DNA of 25,806 nt, taken from positions 1 to 25,806 of the forward strand of contig URRP01000035.1 in the NCBI GenBank assembly GCA_900550375.1, given 5' to 3'. The translations under genes and the position numbers were made by a program. The notes below the pieces were generated by a model, which saw only the letters and a list, made by a program, of their open reading frames with translations, made no database searches and was not told where the DNA came from. This DNA is from an uncultured Alistipes sp. (lineage in GTDB: Bacteria; Bacteroidota; Bacteroidia; Bacteroidales; Rikenellaceae). This document shows, in pieces, positions 7,303 to 14,497 of this stretch; positions within the stretch are counted from its first letter, which is position 1; the number at the start of each line of letters is the position of its first letter.

Positions 7303-9234
7303 TTACCGAATAATTGCGAGTTTTCCGCTTTCCATCGTCGAAATTTTGCCCGCGTGCTGCAATTGCTCGACGGCGTCCAATACACAGTCGGCGTCGCCGA
7401 GGAAGCGTGCCGCCAGCTCCTTGACCGTAAGCGGTTCGGCCTCCAGCAGTTGCAGAATCCGCCCGTCGAGTGCGGCCGGTTCCGCGCCGCCTGCCTGCCT
7501 CTCCCGTTTGCGTGCCGCAAGGCAGATGTCGCAGCTTCCGCACGGCTTCGAGTCGGCGCCGCCGAAATAACGTTCGAGCTGTACGCTACGGCACTCGGTT
7601 TCGTTGTCGGCGTAGGCGAGCATGTGCGAAAAGCGCTCTTCGGTCAGCTCCAGCCGGCGGCGGTAGGTTTCGGGGGCGATGTAGAGATCGGATGCAGGCA
7701 GCCGCTCGCAGTCGAAGAAGAGCATCGGCGCCTGATTGGCCGGAATGTAGCGGATCACACGCATCTGCCACAGCCGTTTGAAAAGCTCCTTGACGTGTTC
7801 GACCTTGTACCCGCTCGCCGAGGCGATCTCCTGCTCGTCGATGGGGCGGAAGTCGGTGAAAACCCCGTCGTAGAGCCGCAGCACGGTGCGGATGAAGTGG
7901 TCGAGGTCGTTGCGCACTACGCGCAGCTTGTAGAGGTCGTCGCGGCTGATGCAGAAGAGAATGCGCGCGGGATTGCGCAGCTCTTCGGTCAGCGTCAGAT
8001 AGCCGTTCTGCTGCAACAGCTTCAGGGCGCTGACGACCTTTCCGGCAAAGAGGTGAAACTTCGTGCAGAAGTCGTGGATGTTGAAGATGAACGAGGCTTG
8101 CAGTCCGTCGCCGATGCCGATCTGGAGGTAGGAGCAGACTTTCTCGTAGATGTCGCGAATCTCGTCGAGCGGCGGGAATTGCAGGTCGAAACGGCGTTTC
8201 ACGCGCTCGGCGGCGTCGGGAGCCACGAGCAGCACGGCGTAGGCACGGCGTCCGTCGCGGCCCGCGCGGCCCGCCTCCTGATAGTAGCTTTCGAGCGAAT
8301 CGGGCATGGCGTAGTGGACGACGAAACGCACGTCGGCTTTGTCGATCCCCATACCGAAGGCGTTGGTGGCGACCATGATCCGGCTGCGGCCTGCGAGCCA
8401 CTCCTCCTGCCGGATCGTACGTTCGGCATTGGCCAGTCCCCCGTGGTAGTACGTTGCACGGATGCCTTCGTCGCGCAGAAATTCGGTGAGCTGCTCGCAG
8501 CCGTCGCGCGTACGTACGTAGACGATACCGCTGCCGGCGACGTTGCGCAGCACACGCAGCAGCTGTTCGTTCTTGTCTTCGTCGTGCCGCACCGCGTAGG
8601 AGAGGTTGGGGCGTGCGAAGGAGCTGCGCAGGATGTGCGGGGCGGCGAAGCGGAGCTGCCGCATGATGTCGTCGGCTACGACGGGGGTCGCCGAGGCGGT
8701 CAGTGCCAGCATCGGCGTCTCCGGCAGCCGTTCGCGCAGTTCGGCGATGCGCAGGTAGGAGGGGCGGAAGTCGTATCCCCACTGCGAGATGCAGTGCGCC
8801 TCGTCGACAGCGATCAGCGATACCCGCATCCGTTCCACGCGCAGGCGGAACGCCTCGGTCACGAGCCGTTCAGGGGCGACGTAGAGGAATTTGACGTCGC
8901 CGTAGACGCAGTTGTCGAGCGCGATGTCGATCTGCCGCATCGTGATGCCCGAATGGATCGCCACGGCATTGATTCCCAGCTGCCGCAGCCGGTCGACCTG
9001 ATCTTTCATCAGGGCGATCAGCGGCGTGACGACGATGCACAAACCTTCGCGCAGCATCGTCGGCACCTGATAGGTGAGCGACTTGCCGCCTCCGGTGGGC
9101 ATCAGCGCCAGCGTGTCGCGTCCGTCGCAGACAGAGCGGATGATCTCCTCCTGCACGGGCCGGAAGCTGTCGTAGCCCCAGTAGCGCTTGAGCGTGCCGT
9201 GCAGCTCTCGGTATATGTCGTCGTGCGTGGCCAT
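7303..9234 (-). CDS. recQ: RecQ-family ATP-dependent DNA helicase
   Basis: This 643-residue 3'-5' DNA helicase of the RecQ family acts in replication-fork and recombination repair. Seen in order are motif 0 (GYDSFRPVQEEII, 20-32), Walker A MPTGGGKS (45-52), motif Ia with TPLIALMKDQV, the DEAH box (144-147) with HCISQWGYDFRPSY, motif III LTASAT, ATNAFGMGIDKADVR (motif V) and QEAGRAGRDG (motif VI). The zinc-binding cysteines C548, C565, C568 and C571 follow, then a short winged-helix-like C-terminus. No clear HRDC domain is seen. The ATG at 9234 gives the standard start; in-frame methionines further upstream precede the -7 box at 9240-9247. It is the first gene of the operon with the exonuclease, rlmI and the tRNA-editing gene. 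Confidence 0.94.
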   Translation of the reverse strand: MATHDDIYRELHGTLKRYWGYDSFRPVQEEIIRSVCDGRDTLALMPTGGGKSLTYQVPTMLREGLCIVVTPLIALMKDQVDRLRQLGINAVAIHSGITMRQIDIALDNCVYGDVKFLYVAPERLVTEAFRLRVERMRVSLIAVDEAHCISQWGYDFRPSYLRIAELRERLPETPMLALTASATPVVADDIMRQLRFAAPHILRSSFARPNLSYAVRHDEDKNEQLLRVLRNVAGSGIVYVRTRDGCEQLTEFLRDEGIRATYYHGGLANAERTIRQEEWLAGRSRIMVATNAFGMGIDKADVRFVVHYAMPDSLESYYQEAGRAGRDGRRAYAVLLVAPDAAERVKRRFDLQFPPLDEIRDIYEKVCSYLQIGIGDGLQASFIFNIHDFCTKFHLFAGKVVSALKLLQQNGYLTLTEELRNPARILFCISRDDLYKLRVVRNDLDHFIRTVLRLYDGVFTDFRPIDEQEIASASGYKVEHVKELFKRLWQMRVIRYIPANQAPMLFFDCERLPASDLYIAPETYRRRLELTEERFSHMLAYADNETECRSVQLERYFGGADSKPCGSCDICLAARKRERQAGGAEPAALDGRILQLLEAEPLTVKELAARFLGDADCVLDAVEQLQHAGKISTMESGKLAIIR

Positions 9235-9239
9235 CGAGA

Positions 9240-9247
9240 CAAAGATA
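9240..9247 (-). promoter_or_regulatory. -7 box upstream of recQ
   Basis: On the minus strand this reads TATCTTTG, a perfect Bacteroidota -7 element, only 5 bases before the recQ ATG. No clear TTTG is found at the matching -33 distance. If used, transcription would start almost at the ATG, giving a leaderless or near-leaderless mRNA. Confidence 0.5.
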
Positions 9248-9365
9248 ACCAATTTTCGCCGCATTTCGATGACGCTGCGGCAGGAATCCGGCACGGCTGC
9301 GCACGATTTTTCCTGCCGCCTGTGTTTGCGGACGTTTTTTTCGTACAGTCTGTCGATTTTCTGCT

Positions 9366-9373
9366 TATCTTTA
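9366..9373 (+). promoter_or_regulatory. Probable -7 box for the Cbp1-like lipoprotein gene
   Basis: TATCTTTA matches the -7 consensus at 7 of 8 positions. A T-rich stretch at 9335-9341 could act as a weak -33 region. The expected start site near 9378 favours the ATG at 9405 over the one at 9381. Confidence 0.45.
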
Positions 9374-9404
9374 CGCCGTAATGATAATCAAATCGTTTAA
9401 AACG

Positions 9405-10265
9405 ATGAAACTCTTCTCTTTATTGATACTCTGCGCCGCATGTGCGCTCGTATCGTGCGTGAGCCGTCAGGTCGTCGAGCAGGCCGAGGGACAACGCGAT
9501 TCGCTCGAAACGGTGGTCAGCGCGAAAGATTCGCTGATCGAGGCCGTCTTTGCCGACATCAACGCCATCACCGAGAATCTGGCGCAGATCCGAACGCGCG
9601 AGAATCTGGTAGCCGTTTCTCGCGATGCGGAGGGTATCCGACGTCCGGTCGAGGAGATCAACGCCGATATCGCCGCCATCGACCGCCTGTTGCAGGAGAA
9701 CAAGCAGAAGATCGCCGCGCTGCAACGTTCGTCGGCACAGCTGCGTAAGGCCAACCTGCGCATCGAAGGGCTTGAAAAGATGATTCAGGGACTCCATGCC
9801 CAGCTGACCGAAAAACAGGGCGAGATCGAGGTGTTGCGCGGCGAACTGTCGCAGATGGACGTCAAGGTGGAGAACCTTACCGAAGAGATCGCCGTCCGCA
9901 GCGCCGAAGTCGAGAATCTCTCCGGCGAGAAGACTCAGCTGGAGGATCAGCTCAATACGGTTTACTACATCGTGGGGGCGGAAAAGGCGCTTCGCGATTC
10001 GGGGATCGTCTCGAAGCAGGGCTTCATCGGGCGCACGCTCACGGTCAACAATGGCGGCAATTTCGATCAGTTCATCAAGGGAGACGCCCGTACGCTGACG
10101 GAGATTCTCGTCGAGCAGAAGAAGGTGACCGTCGTCACGCCCCATCCCGAAGATTCTTACGAGCTGATTACGAATGCCGACAAGGTCGTGTACAAGCTGG
10201 TCATCACCGATCCCGAACAGTTCTGGGGCTCGTCGAAAGTACTGGTCATAAGCTATAAGAAATAG
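9405..10265 (+). CDS. Coiled-coil lipoprotein, Cbp1-like
   Basis: This lipoprotein has a type II signal sequence (MKLFSLLILCAACALVSC, with the lipobox ending at C18), then a long heptad-rich coiled coil (about residues 25-190, many L/I/E/K/Q repeats such as LQENKQKIAAL). A C-terminal globular part begins LNTVYYIVGAEKALRDSGI and ends EQFWGSSKVLVISYKK. The C-terminal pattern resembles Bacteroides proteins annotated as Cbp1-family collagen-binding adhesins, and I use that name only by resemblance. The ATG at 9405 is preferred to 9381 because the latter would add a charged MIIKSFKT segment before the signal and lies too close to the likely transcription start. The protein should be anchored in the outer or inner membrane through its acylated Cys. 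A terminator follows. Collagen binding is untested inference. Confidence 0.78.
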   Translation: MKLFSLLILCAACALVSCVSRQVVEQAEGQRDSLETVVSAKDSLIEAVFADINAITENLAQIRTRENLVAVSRDAEGIRRPVEEINADIAAIDRLLQENKQKIAALQRSSAQLRKANLRIEGLEKMIQGLHAQLTEKQGEIEVLRGELSQMDVKVENLTEEIAVRSAEVENLSGEKTQLEDQLNTVYYIVGAEKALRDSGIVSKQGFIGRTLTVNNGGNFDQFIKGDARTLTEILVEQKKVTVVTPHPEDSYELITNADKVVYKLVITDPEQFWGSSKVLVISYKK

Positions 10266-10302
10266 CTATCGTAGCAGCGGCGCCGTTGCGCGAGTATTCG
10301 AA

Positions 10303-10336
10303 CGAAGGGAGAAAATGCAACCATTTTCTCCCTTCG
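10303..10336 (+). terminator. Long hairpin after the Cbp1-like gene
   Basis: A 15-base perfect inverted repeat (10303-10317 with 10322-10336) has a 4-base loop. The A4/T4 stretch is inside the stem and the tail CTATTTCGG is poor in T, so it may also serve as a transcript-end or stabilising structure, possibly for both strands. Confidence 0.6.
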
Positions 10337-10346
10337 CTATTTCGGA

Positions 10347-10541
10347 TTAGTTGCTGATGCGGCGGTAAACTTTCAAGGTGTCGAGGGATCTGGCGATTCC
10401 GCGCATCAGGATAAAGAATCCGAGTAGGACGTATCCGCCGAAATTCCAATAGTATCCGCTTGTTCGTGAGGCCGATCGATGTCGGTGCCGGAATGCTCCG
10501 TAACGGCCGCTCCGCAAATAATCCGAGTGCAGCCGGCCGGT
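10347..10541 (-). pseudogene. Possible remnant of a small membrane protein
   Basis: On the minus strand a frame stays open from 10541 down to the TAA at 10347-10349. It reads like the end of a membrane protein: GYYWNFGGYVLLGFFILMRG, then a basic tail ending LKVYRRISN. There is no ATG before the hydrophobic segment; the only candidate start is a TTG at 10517, which would give 56 residues. The protein-like composition suggests either a short gene with an unusual start or a decayed remnant. This is a weak call and shares the intergenic space with the promoter region of the MBL-fold gene. Confidence 0.3.
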
Positions 10542-10556
10542 TTAACAGAAATTTTG

Positions 10557-10564
10557 TATCTTCG
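10557..10564 (+). promoter_or_regulatory. Possible -7 box for the MBL-fold gene
   Basis: TATCTTCG matches 7 of 8 positions of the Bacteroidota -7 element and lies 27 bases before the ATG at 10592. No TTTG is found at the -33 distance. Confidence 0.4.
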
Positions 10565-10591
10565 TCAGGAATCGACTAAACTTTGAAACCT

Positions 10592-11302
10592 ATGATCTCG
10601 CTGTTCAAGAAAAAGGAGGCGCCGGCCTATCCGGCCGATACGGTGACGTCGCGCGACGGAAGGCCGATCACGTTCACGTTTTTCAAACACGCCTCGCTGG
10701 CCGTCGATTTCGACGGGCGGCGCATCTATGTCGATCCCGTCGCCGACTACGCCGATTATGCGCATTTGCCGAAGGCCGACGTAGTGCTCATTACGCATTC
10801 GCATTACGATCATCTCGACCGTGCGGCCGTCGAACTGCTGTTGACTCCCGAGACGGCCGTCGTCTGTGACAAGACTTCGGCCGAAGCGTTCGATTTCGAC
10901 TGTTATACGATGACGCCGGGAGCCTCTGCGGAACCTTTCGACGGAATACATATCGAAGCGATTGCGGCTTACAATACCTCCGAGGGGCATCTGCAATTCC
11001 ATCCCCGCGAGCGTGAGGATTGCGGTTACGTGCTTACGTTGGGCCATACGCGCGTCTACATTGCAGGCGACAGCGAACCTACGCCCGAGATGTTGTCGCT
11101 CAAAGGAATCGACGTGGCTTTCCTGCCCGTCAACCAGCCCTATACGATGACCGTCGAACAGGCGGCGGAGGCGGTGCGTGCGATGCGTCCTGCGGTCTTT
11201 TATCCCTATCATTACGGAGAGGTCGATACTCCGACCGACCTTGACCGGCTGGCCCGCGAGGTCGAGGGCATGACCGAGATGCGGGTTCGTCCGATGGCGT
11301 GA
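10592..11302 (+). CDS. MBL-fold metal-dependent hydrolase (UlaG-like)
   Basis: This 236-residue protein of the metallo-beta-lactamase superfamily has the zinc-binding HxHxDH signature THSHYDHLD (H69, H71, D73, H74), a bridging aspartate in YIAGDSE and a late histidine in YPYHYGE. The start FTFFKHASLAVDFDGRRIYVDP resembles the UlaG/YtkL-like subgroup, which includes enzymes acting on phosphoesters or lactones. The substrate here cannot be told. There is no signal peptide, so it should be cytoplasmic. The ATG at 10592 is preferred over a TTG nine bases earlier. The gene stands alone between a weak promoter and a strong terminator at 11325. Confidence 0.88.
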   Translation: MISLFKKKEAPAYPADTVTSRDGRPITFTFFKHASLAVDFDGRRIYVDPVADYADYAHLPKADVVLITHSHYDHLDRAAVELLLTPETAVVCDKTSAEAFDFDCYTMTPGASAEPFDGIHIEAIAAYNTSEGHLQFHPREREDCGYVLTLGHTRVYIAGDSEPTPEMLSLKGIDVAFLPVNQPYTMTVEQAAEAVRAMRPAVFYPYHYGEVDTPTDLDRLAREVEGMTEMRVRPMA

Positions 11303-11324
11303 TGCGATTGCGGTCGGAACGCAG

Positions 11325-11354
11325 GAGCGGCAGTAACACTGCCGCTCTTTTTTT
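11325..11354 (+). terminator. Rho-independent terminator after the MBL-fold gene
   Basis: A perfect 10-base stem (GAGCGGCAGT at 11325-11334 with ACTGCCGCTC at 11338-11347) and 3-base loop are followed by seven T residues (11348-11354). Confidence 0.9.
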
Positions 11355-11697
11355 GTAGCGGCGAAGTGCGGCAAAAACCGTCAGGTTGTCGAACTCGCTC
11401 CGAACGAACTGCTCCCAAAGAGCGATTCTGTTTGAAAAAACAGGGAGGCAAGGCGGATGTTCATAATTATTCATAACTGTCGATTCTGAGGGGCCGGAGG
11501 GCCAGAGAATACGATTAGATAAAAAACAACGATTGTAAACGACGGATTGTAATTAAAAAAATGAGGGTTAATGCTAATTCGAAAGAAAAAAAGACCTTGC
11601 TTTCGATGAAAAAGCGAAGTTTTGAATAAAAAATGCTATTTTTGAACATCGGAAGTTCCGAGTCTCCTTATTAATAACCCTTAATGTCTATGCTTTT
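11355..11697. other. Intergenic stretch, AT-rich in its second half
   Basis: No convincing gene is seen on either strand. From about 11455 the sequence becomes distinctly AT-rich, with runs of A, typical of an upstream promoter region. It ends in the -7 element at 11637 and a short CGGAA/TTCCG palindrome at 11650-11660 inside the leader of the following lipoprotein gene. Confidence 0.5.
11637..11644 (+). promoter_or_regulatory. -7 box for the interrupted lipoprotein gene
   Basis: TATTTTTG matches TAnnTTTG exactly. The leader would be about 49 bases. A good TTTG at the -33 distance was not found; a TTTG at 11621-11624 is too close. The A-rich DNA upstream may compensate. Confidence 0.5.
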
Positions 11698-13600
11698 ATG
11701 AAAAATCTGATGACACGTTTGGCAGCGACGGCTTTTTGTCTTGCCTTACTCCCCCTGACGGGATGCGGCGACGACAAGACGGACGATCCAATTTCCCCCC
11801 CCCTCCCGATGCGCCGGTGATTGAGGCGGTGACGCCCGCTGTCGTACTTGCCGAAGGCGGGCCGGTATCGATCGCCTTCCAAGTGAAAAATCCCGTCGAA
11901 GGGAAGCGGCTCACGGCCAAAACCGACGACGCGTGGGTAAAAGAACTGACGGCCGGAGATGCGGCCGTAACGGCCCGTCTCGAAAAAAATCCCCTCGTCG
12001 AACCCCGGACGGCCGAAGTGACGCTCTCTTATGAAGGAGCCGAAGCGGTGAAGGTATCGGTCGTACAGGAGGCCTACATACCGTTTCTGATTCAGGTCGA
12101 CGATCTTACGATGAGCGATGTGAAGATAACGGTTTGTCCCGAGGAGACCGGAATGTACATCGCCGCGGTGGATTTCGCGGAAGGGTTCGATGCGGCGGCG
12201 ATCGCTGCCGCCAACAAAGCGATTTTCACCGAACATGCCGCGGCCGATGAGAAAACGCTGGCCGATTTTATCGCCGGTTATGCCTACACGGGAGAGAAAT
12301 CGTTCCATCCTTCGCGTCTCTCTCCCGCAACGGACTATGTAGTTTATACTTACGGAATCGATGCCGAAGGGAATGCTACGACCCCCGTGATCGTGGAGCC
12401 GTTCACCTCGCTGCCCGTCGGACCGGGCCCGAAGGTCGATTGCACGATCGTCATTACGAAGGACAATCTCACCTCTTCGACCGTCAACGTCACCTTTGCA
12501 CCGACTGATCCGACTGTGCGTTACTACTATACGATGGTCGATAAAGAGGGATACGATGATATCAGCAAGGATTGGCCCGGCTACATCTACAATACATGGT
12601 TTCGCGGTGGGATCAAAGCTCCTCGCTGACGCTGGATGATATCATAAATATCTGTACCACTGCGGGCGAATGGGTCGCCAAAGGGCAGGGCCTGACACCC
12701 GAGACCACCTACTATGCCTGCGCCGTGGGCGTCAACATGCAGGCGCAGATCAATACCGACGTGGCGGTTCTGGAGATTACCACACCCAAGTATATGCCGG
12801 TCGACTATACGTTCGACTTCGCCGTCGACGACGTTACCGCGAACGGCGCGAAGGTGACGGTGACGCCGCACGATCCCCGCGTACTCTTCTATTGGAATGT
12901 GATGACCGAAGCCGATTACAATACCTTGGGGCGTGACGAAGCGAAGATCGCAGCGTGGTTCGAGCAGATGATGATCGACAAACGGAAAGAGCAGATGGGC
13001 GATTATGCCGATTGGTATCCGCTGCCGGACTTTATTTACGATCAGTGTTCGAAAGGCGACAGCGGCTCGGATTCTTATACGTTCAGTACGCTCTCCTCTT
13101 CGACGAAGTACTATGTTTATGCTTTCGGAGTCGACGAGAAAACGGGTAAACTGGTCTCTGCGACCTCTTTCGGCGAGCCGCCTTTCACCACACTCGAATG
13201 GACATGGTCTGCGGCCAAGGCGACCCCCGACCTGTGGCTCACCGACGGCGACGACTGGGCACGGCTCGATCCCACGGGGTACGCACACTATGCCGGCAAG
13301 GCGATACTCGGTGCGCGCATCACGCCGAGCAGCGACGCTGCACACTGGTATTCGCATTTTTACAAGGCAGCCGATATCGCGTTGATGAGCGAGGAAGCCA
13401 TAGCCGGCGCATTGGTCAAAGGGAAATACAACATGGATAAAGCTTCCTATAATCTTTCGTATACGGTGGACTGGGGAGGTGATTACGTGCTTGTGGCCGT
13501 GGCGGTCGATGCCGATGGCAAGGCCGGTCACGTCATGAAGCAGCCCTTTACAGCGAGCAAGGAGAATGCCGAGCCGCTCGAATCCATTCCGGCCGAGTAA
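11698..13600 (+). pseudogene. Surface lipoprotein with BACON-like and repeated domains, split by two frame breaks
   Basis: Reading starts at 11698 with a lipoprotein signal (MKNLMTRLAATAFC..., lipobox LTGC with the Cys at residue 23), a GDDKTDD linker and a Pro run. It then stops at a TGA (11818-11820) after a 9-base C tract (11795-11803). One extra C would join it to the next frame (...PPDAPVIEAVTPAVV), which gives a BACON-like beta domain and repeats of a fibronectin-like type. That frame ends at 12629 at GGIKAPR. One extra G in the GGG at 12609-12611 joins it to the third frame (GGDQSSSLTLDDI), which runs to 13600. Modules with the pattern YYxxxGVD recur (for example TTYYACAVGVN, STKYYVYAFGVDE). 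The restored protein of about 634 residues would be a coherent exported surface lipoprotein. It could be a pseudogene, a phase-variable gene at the C tract, or affected by sequence error. Confidence 0.8.
11795..11803 (+). repeat. Nine-base C homopolymer at the first frame break
   Basis: Nine consecutive C residues lie 10 codons after the lipobox cysteine, at the exact point where the reading frame is lost. Ten C residues (or seven) would keep the frame open. Confidence 0.9.
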
Positions 13601-13613
13601 TTCTTATCGCATG

Positions 13614-13652
13614 AAAATAAAACCGTCCGCAGACAGCGGACGGTTTTATTTT
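13614..13652. terminator. Bidirectional terminator between convergent genes
   Basis: A 17-base perfect inverted repeat (13614-13630 with 13636-13652) has a GC core and A-rich/T-rich outer arms (AAAATAAAA and TTTTATTTT), and gives a T tail on either strand. It separates the interrupted lipoprotein gene (+) from the HMA gene (-). Confidence 0.9.
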
Positions 13653-13666
13653 GACGTCGGGCGAAC

Positions 13667-14101
13667 CTATTTGGCCGCTTGGGTTGTTTTCTGGTTGCAG
13701 CCCGGACAGTTCTTTGCGGCGGGGCAAACGGCGCACTTTTTGTCGCAATTGCCTTTTTTGTCGCAGACAGCCTTCTTGCAGCACTCCGCGTTGCAGCACT
13801 TCGCATCGCAGGCTTCGGCCTTCACGCGGATCTTGGCGAAGCCCTTGACAAGGCCCTCGATGTTGTTCTTCGAAGTGTCGTAGACGACGGTCACCTCCTT
13901 GCTGGGAACGTCGACCTTCACGTCCTTTACCCCCTTCTCGAAGGGGATGTTGTCCATGATGCGCTTGGCGCAGTGCTCGCAGTCGATGTCGGTCTTGAAT
14001 ACCGTCGTTACGGTCGATGCCTTCTTCGCGTCTTTCGCTGCGGCCGAGCCGGTGCCCAGCCCCAATGCTGCCATGAGGCAGACGAACAAAATCTTTTTCA
14101 T
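13667..14101 (-). CDS. Secreted HMA-domain metal-binding protein with Cys-rich tail
   Basis: This 144-residue protein has a signal peptide (MKKILFVCLMAALGLGTGSA), then a heavy-metal-associated domain (about 32-95) with the metal-binding CxxC in IDCEHCAKRI (C41, C44) and the beta-alpha-beta-beta-alpha-beta pattern of copper chaperones. It ends with a Lys/Ala/Cys-rich tail carrying 11 cysteines between C98 and C135 (for example AKCCNAECCKK, NCPGCNQ). The tail resembles a metallothionein and would allow binding of several soft metal ions. Such HMA proteins in Bacteroidota often lie beside TonB receptors with a Cys-Cys plug, as here, so a role in extracytoplasmic copper or related metal capture or detoxification is plausible. 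The ion is not shown by sequence. There is no disulfide or reductase gene nearby to maintain free thiols. Confidence 0.85.
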   Translation of the reverse strand: MKKILFVCLMAALGLGTGSAAAKDAKKASTVTTVFKTDIDCEHCAKRIMDNIPFEKGVKDVKVDVPSKEVTVVYDTSKNNIEGLVKGFAKIRVKAEACDAKCCNAECCKKAVCDKKGNCDKKCAVCPAAKNCPGCNQKTTQAAK

Positions 14102-14184
14102 ACTCGTTTCGTGTTGGTTTTAATTGTCAATCGTTTAATTGTATAGTTTCGTACCGTTGCTTTTCGTGCCGGTTGCGGGTTGCC

Positions 14185-14208
14185 GCTCTTCGGCCGTGGC
14201 CGAAGAGC
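14185..14208. other. Perfect hairpin in the HMA/receptor intergenic gap
   Basis: GCTCTTCGGC at 14185-14194 pairs with GCCGAAGAGC at 14199-14208 around a 4-base loop. Neither side has a T run, so it is not a canonical terminator. It lies between the receptor stop and the HMA start and may stabilise or attenuate the polycistronic RNA. Confidence 0.5.
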
Positions 14209-14222
14209 GAATTTGTCTGTCT

Positions 14223-14280
14223 GGTTCTCTATCGGCACCGTAAAGCATTCTCAATACAGGTTCCACCGCAGGCCGATATA
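14223..14280. repeat. Duplicated scrap of the TonB-receptor 3' end, distal copy
   Basis: This segment matches 14440-14497 with only a handful of substitutions. On the minus strand it still encodes the receptor's last residues (VFYIGLRWNLY and a stop), with no receptor gene upstream of it. It is therefore a leftover fragment of a second receptor end or the product of a local duplication. Confidence 0.85.
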
Positions 14281-14302
14281 AAAAACTTTTTCCGCTTTCA
14301 AG

Positions 14303-14339
14303 CCTCCCTTATCAAAGGGAGGTTTGGAGGGATTGTCTG
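14303..14339. repeat. Palindrome plus 19-base direct repeat (REP/MITE-like)
   Basis: CCTCCCTT at 14303-14310 pairs with AAGGGAGG at 14315-14322 around ATCA. A 19-base string starting GGTTTGGAGGGATTG (14321-14339) recurs exactly at 14418-14436. The arrangement resembles the short palindromic intergenic repeats scattered through many bacterial genomes. Confidence 0.6.
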
Positions 14340-14439
14340 AATCCGCGCAGCGGCAACGACATACGGGACATTTCGTCACTTCCGAGTCTTGCCTGCGTCG
14401 ATTCTGCAAACCGTTCCGGTTTGGAGGGATTGTCTGCTC

Positions 14440-14497
14440 GGTTCTCTATCGGTACCGTAAAACGTTCTCAATACAAATTCCACCGCAGGCCGATATA
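14440..14497. repeat. Proximal copy of the duplicated 3'-end segment
   Basis: This is the functional copy, overlapping the final codons and stop of the receptor gene (from 14468), paired with 14223-14280 at an offset of 217 bases. The homology extends about 28 bases beyond the stop, so untranslated sequence was duplicated as well. Confidence 0.85.

Noticed and set aside
7276..9381. A 701-codon open frame on the + strand
   Set aside because: It is antisense to recQ, whose helicase motifs are all intact. The reverse frame shows no domain pattern.
10246..10449. A 67-codon - strand open frame
   Set aside because: It crosses the strong hairpin at 10303-10336 and has an Arg/Pro-rich, non-protein-like composition; the other frame in the same place is more protein-like.
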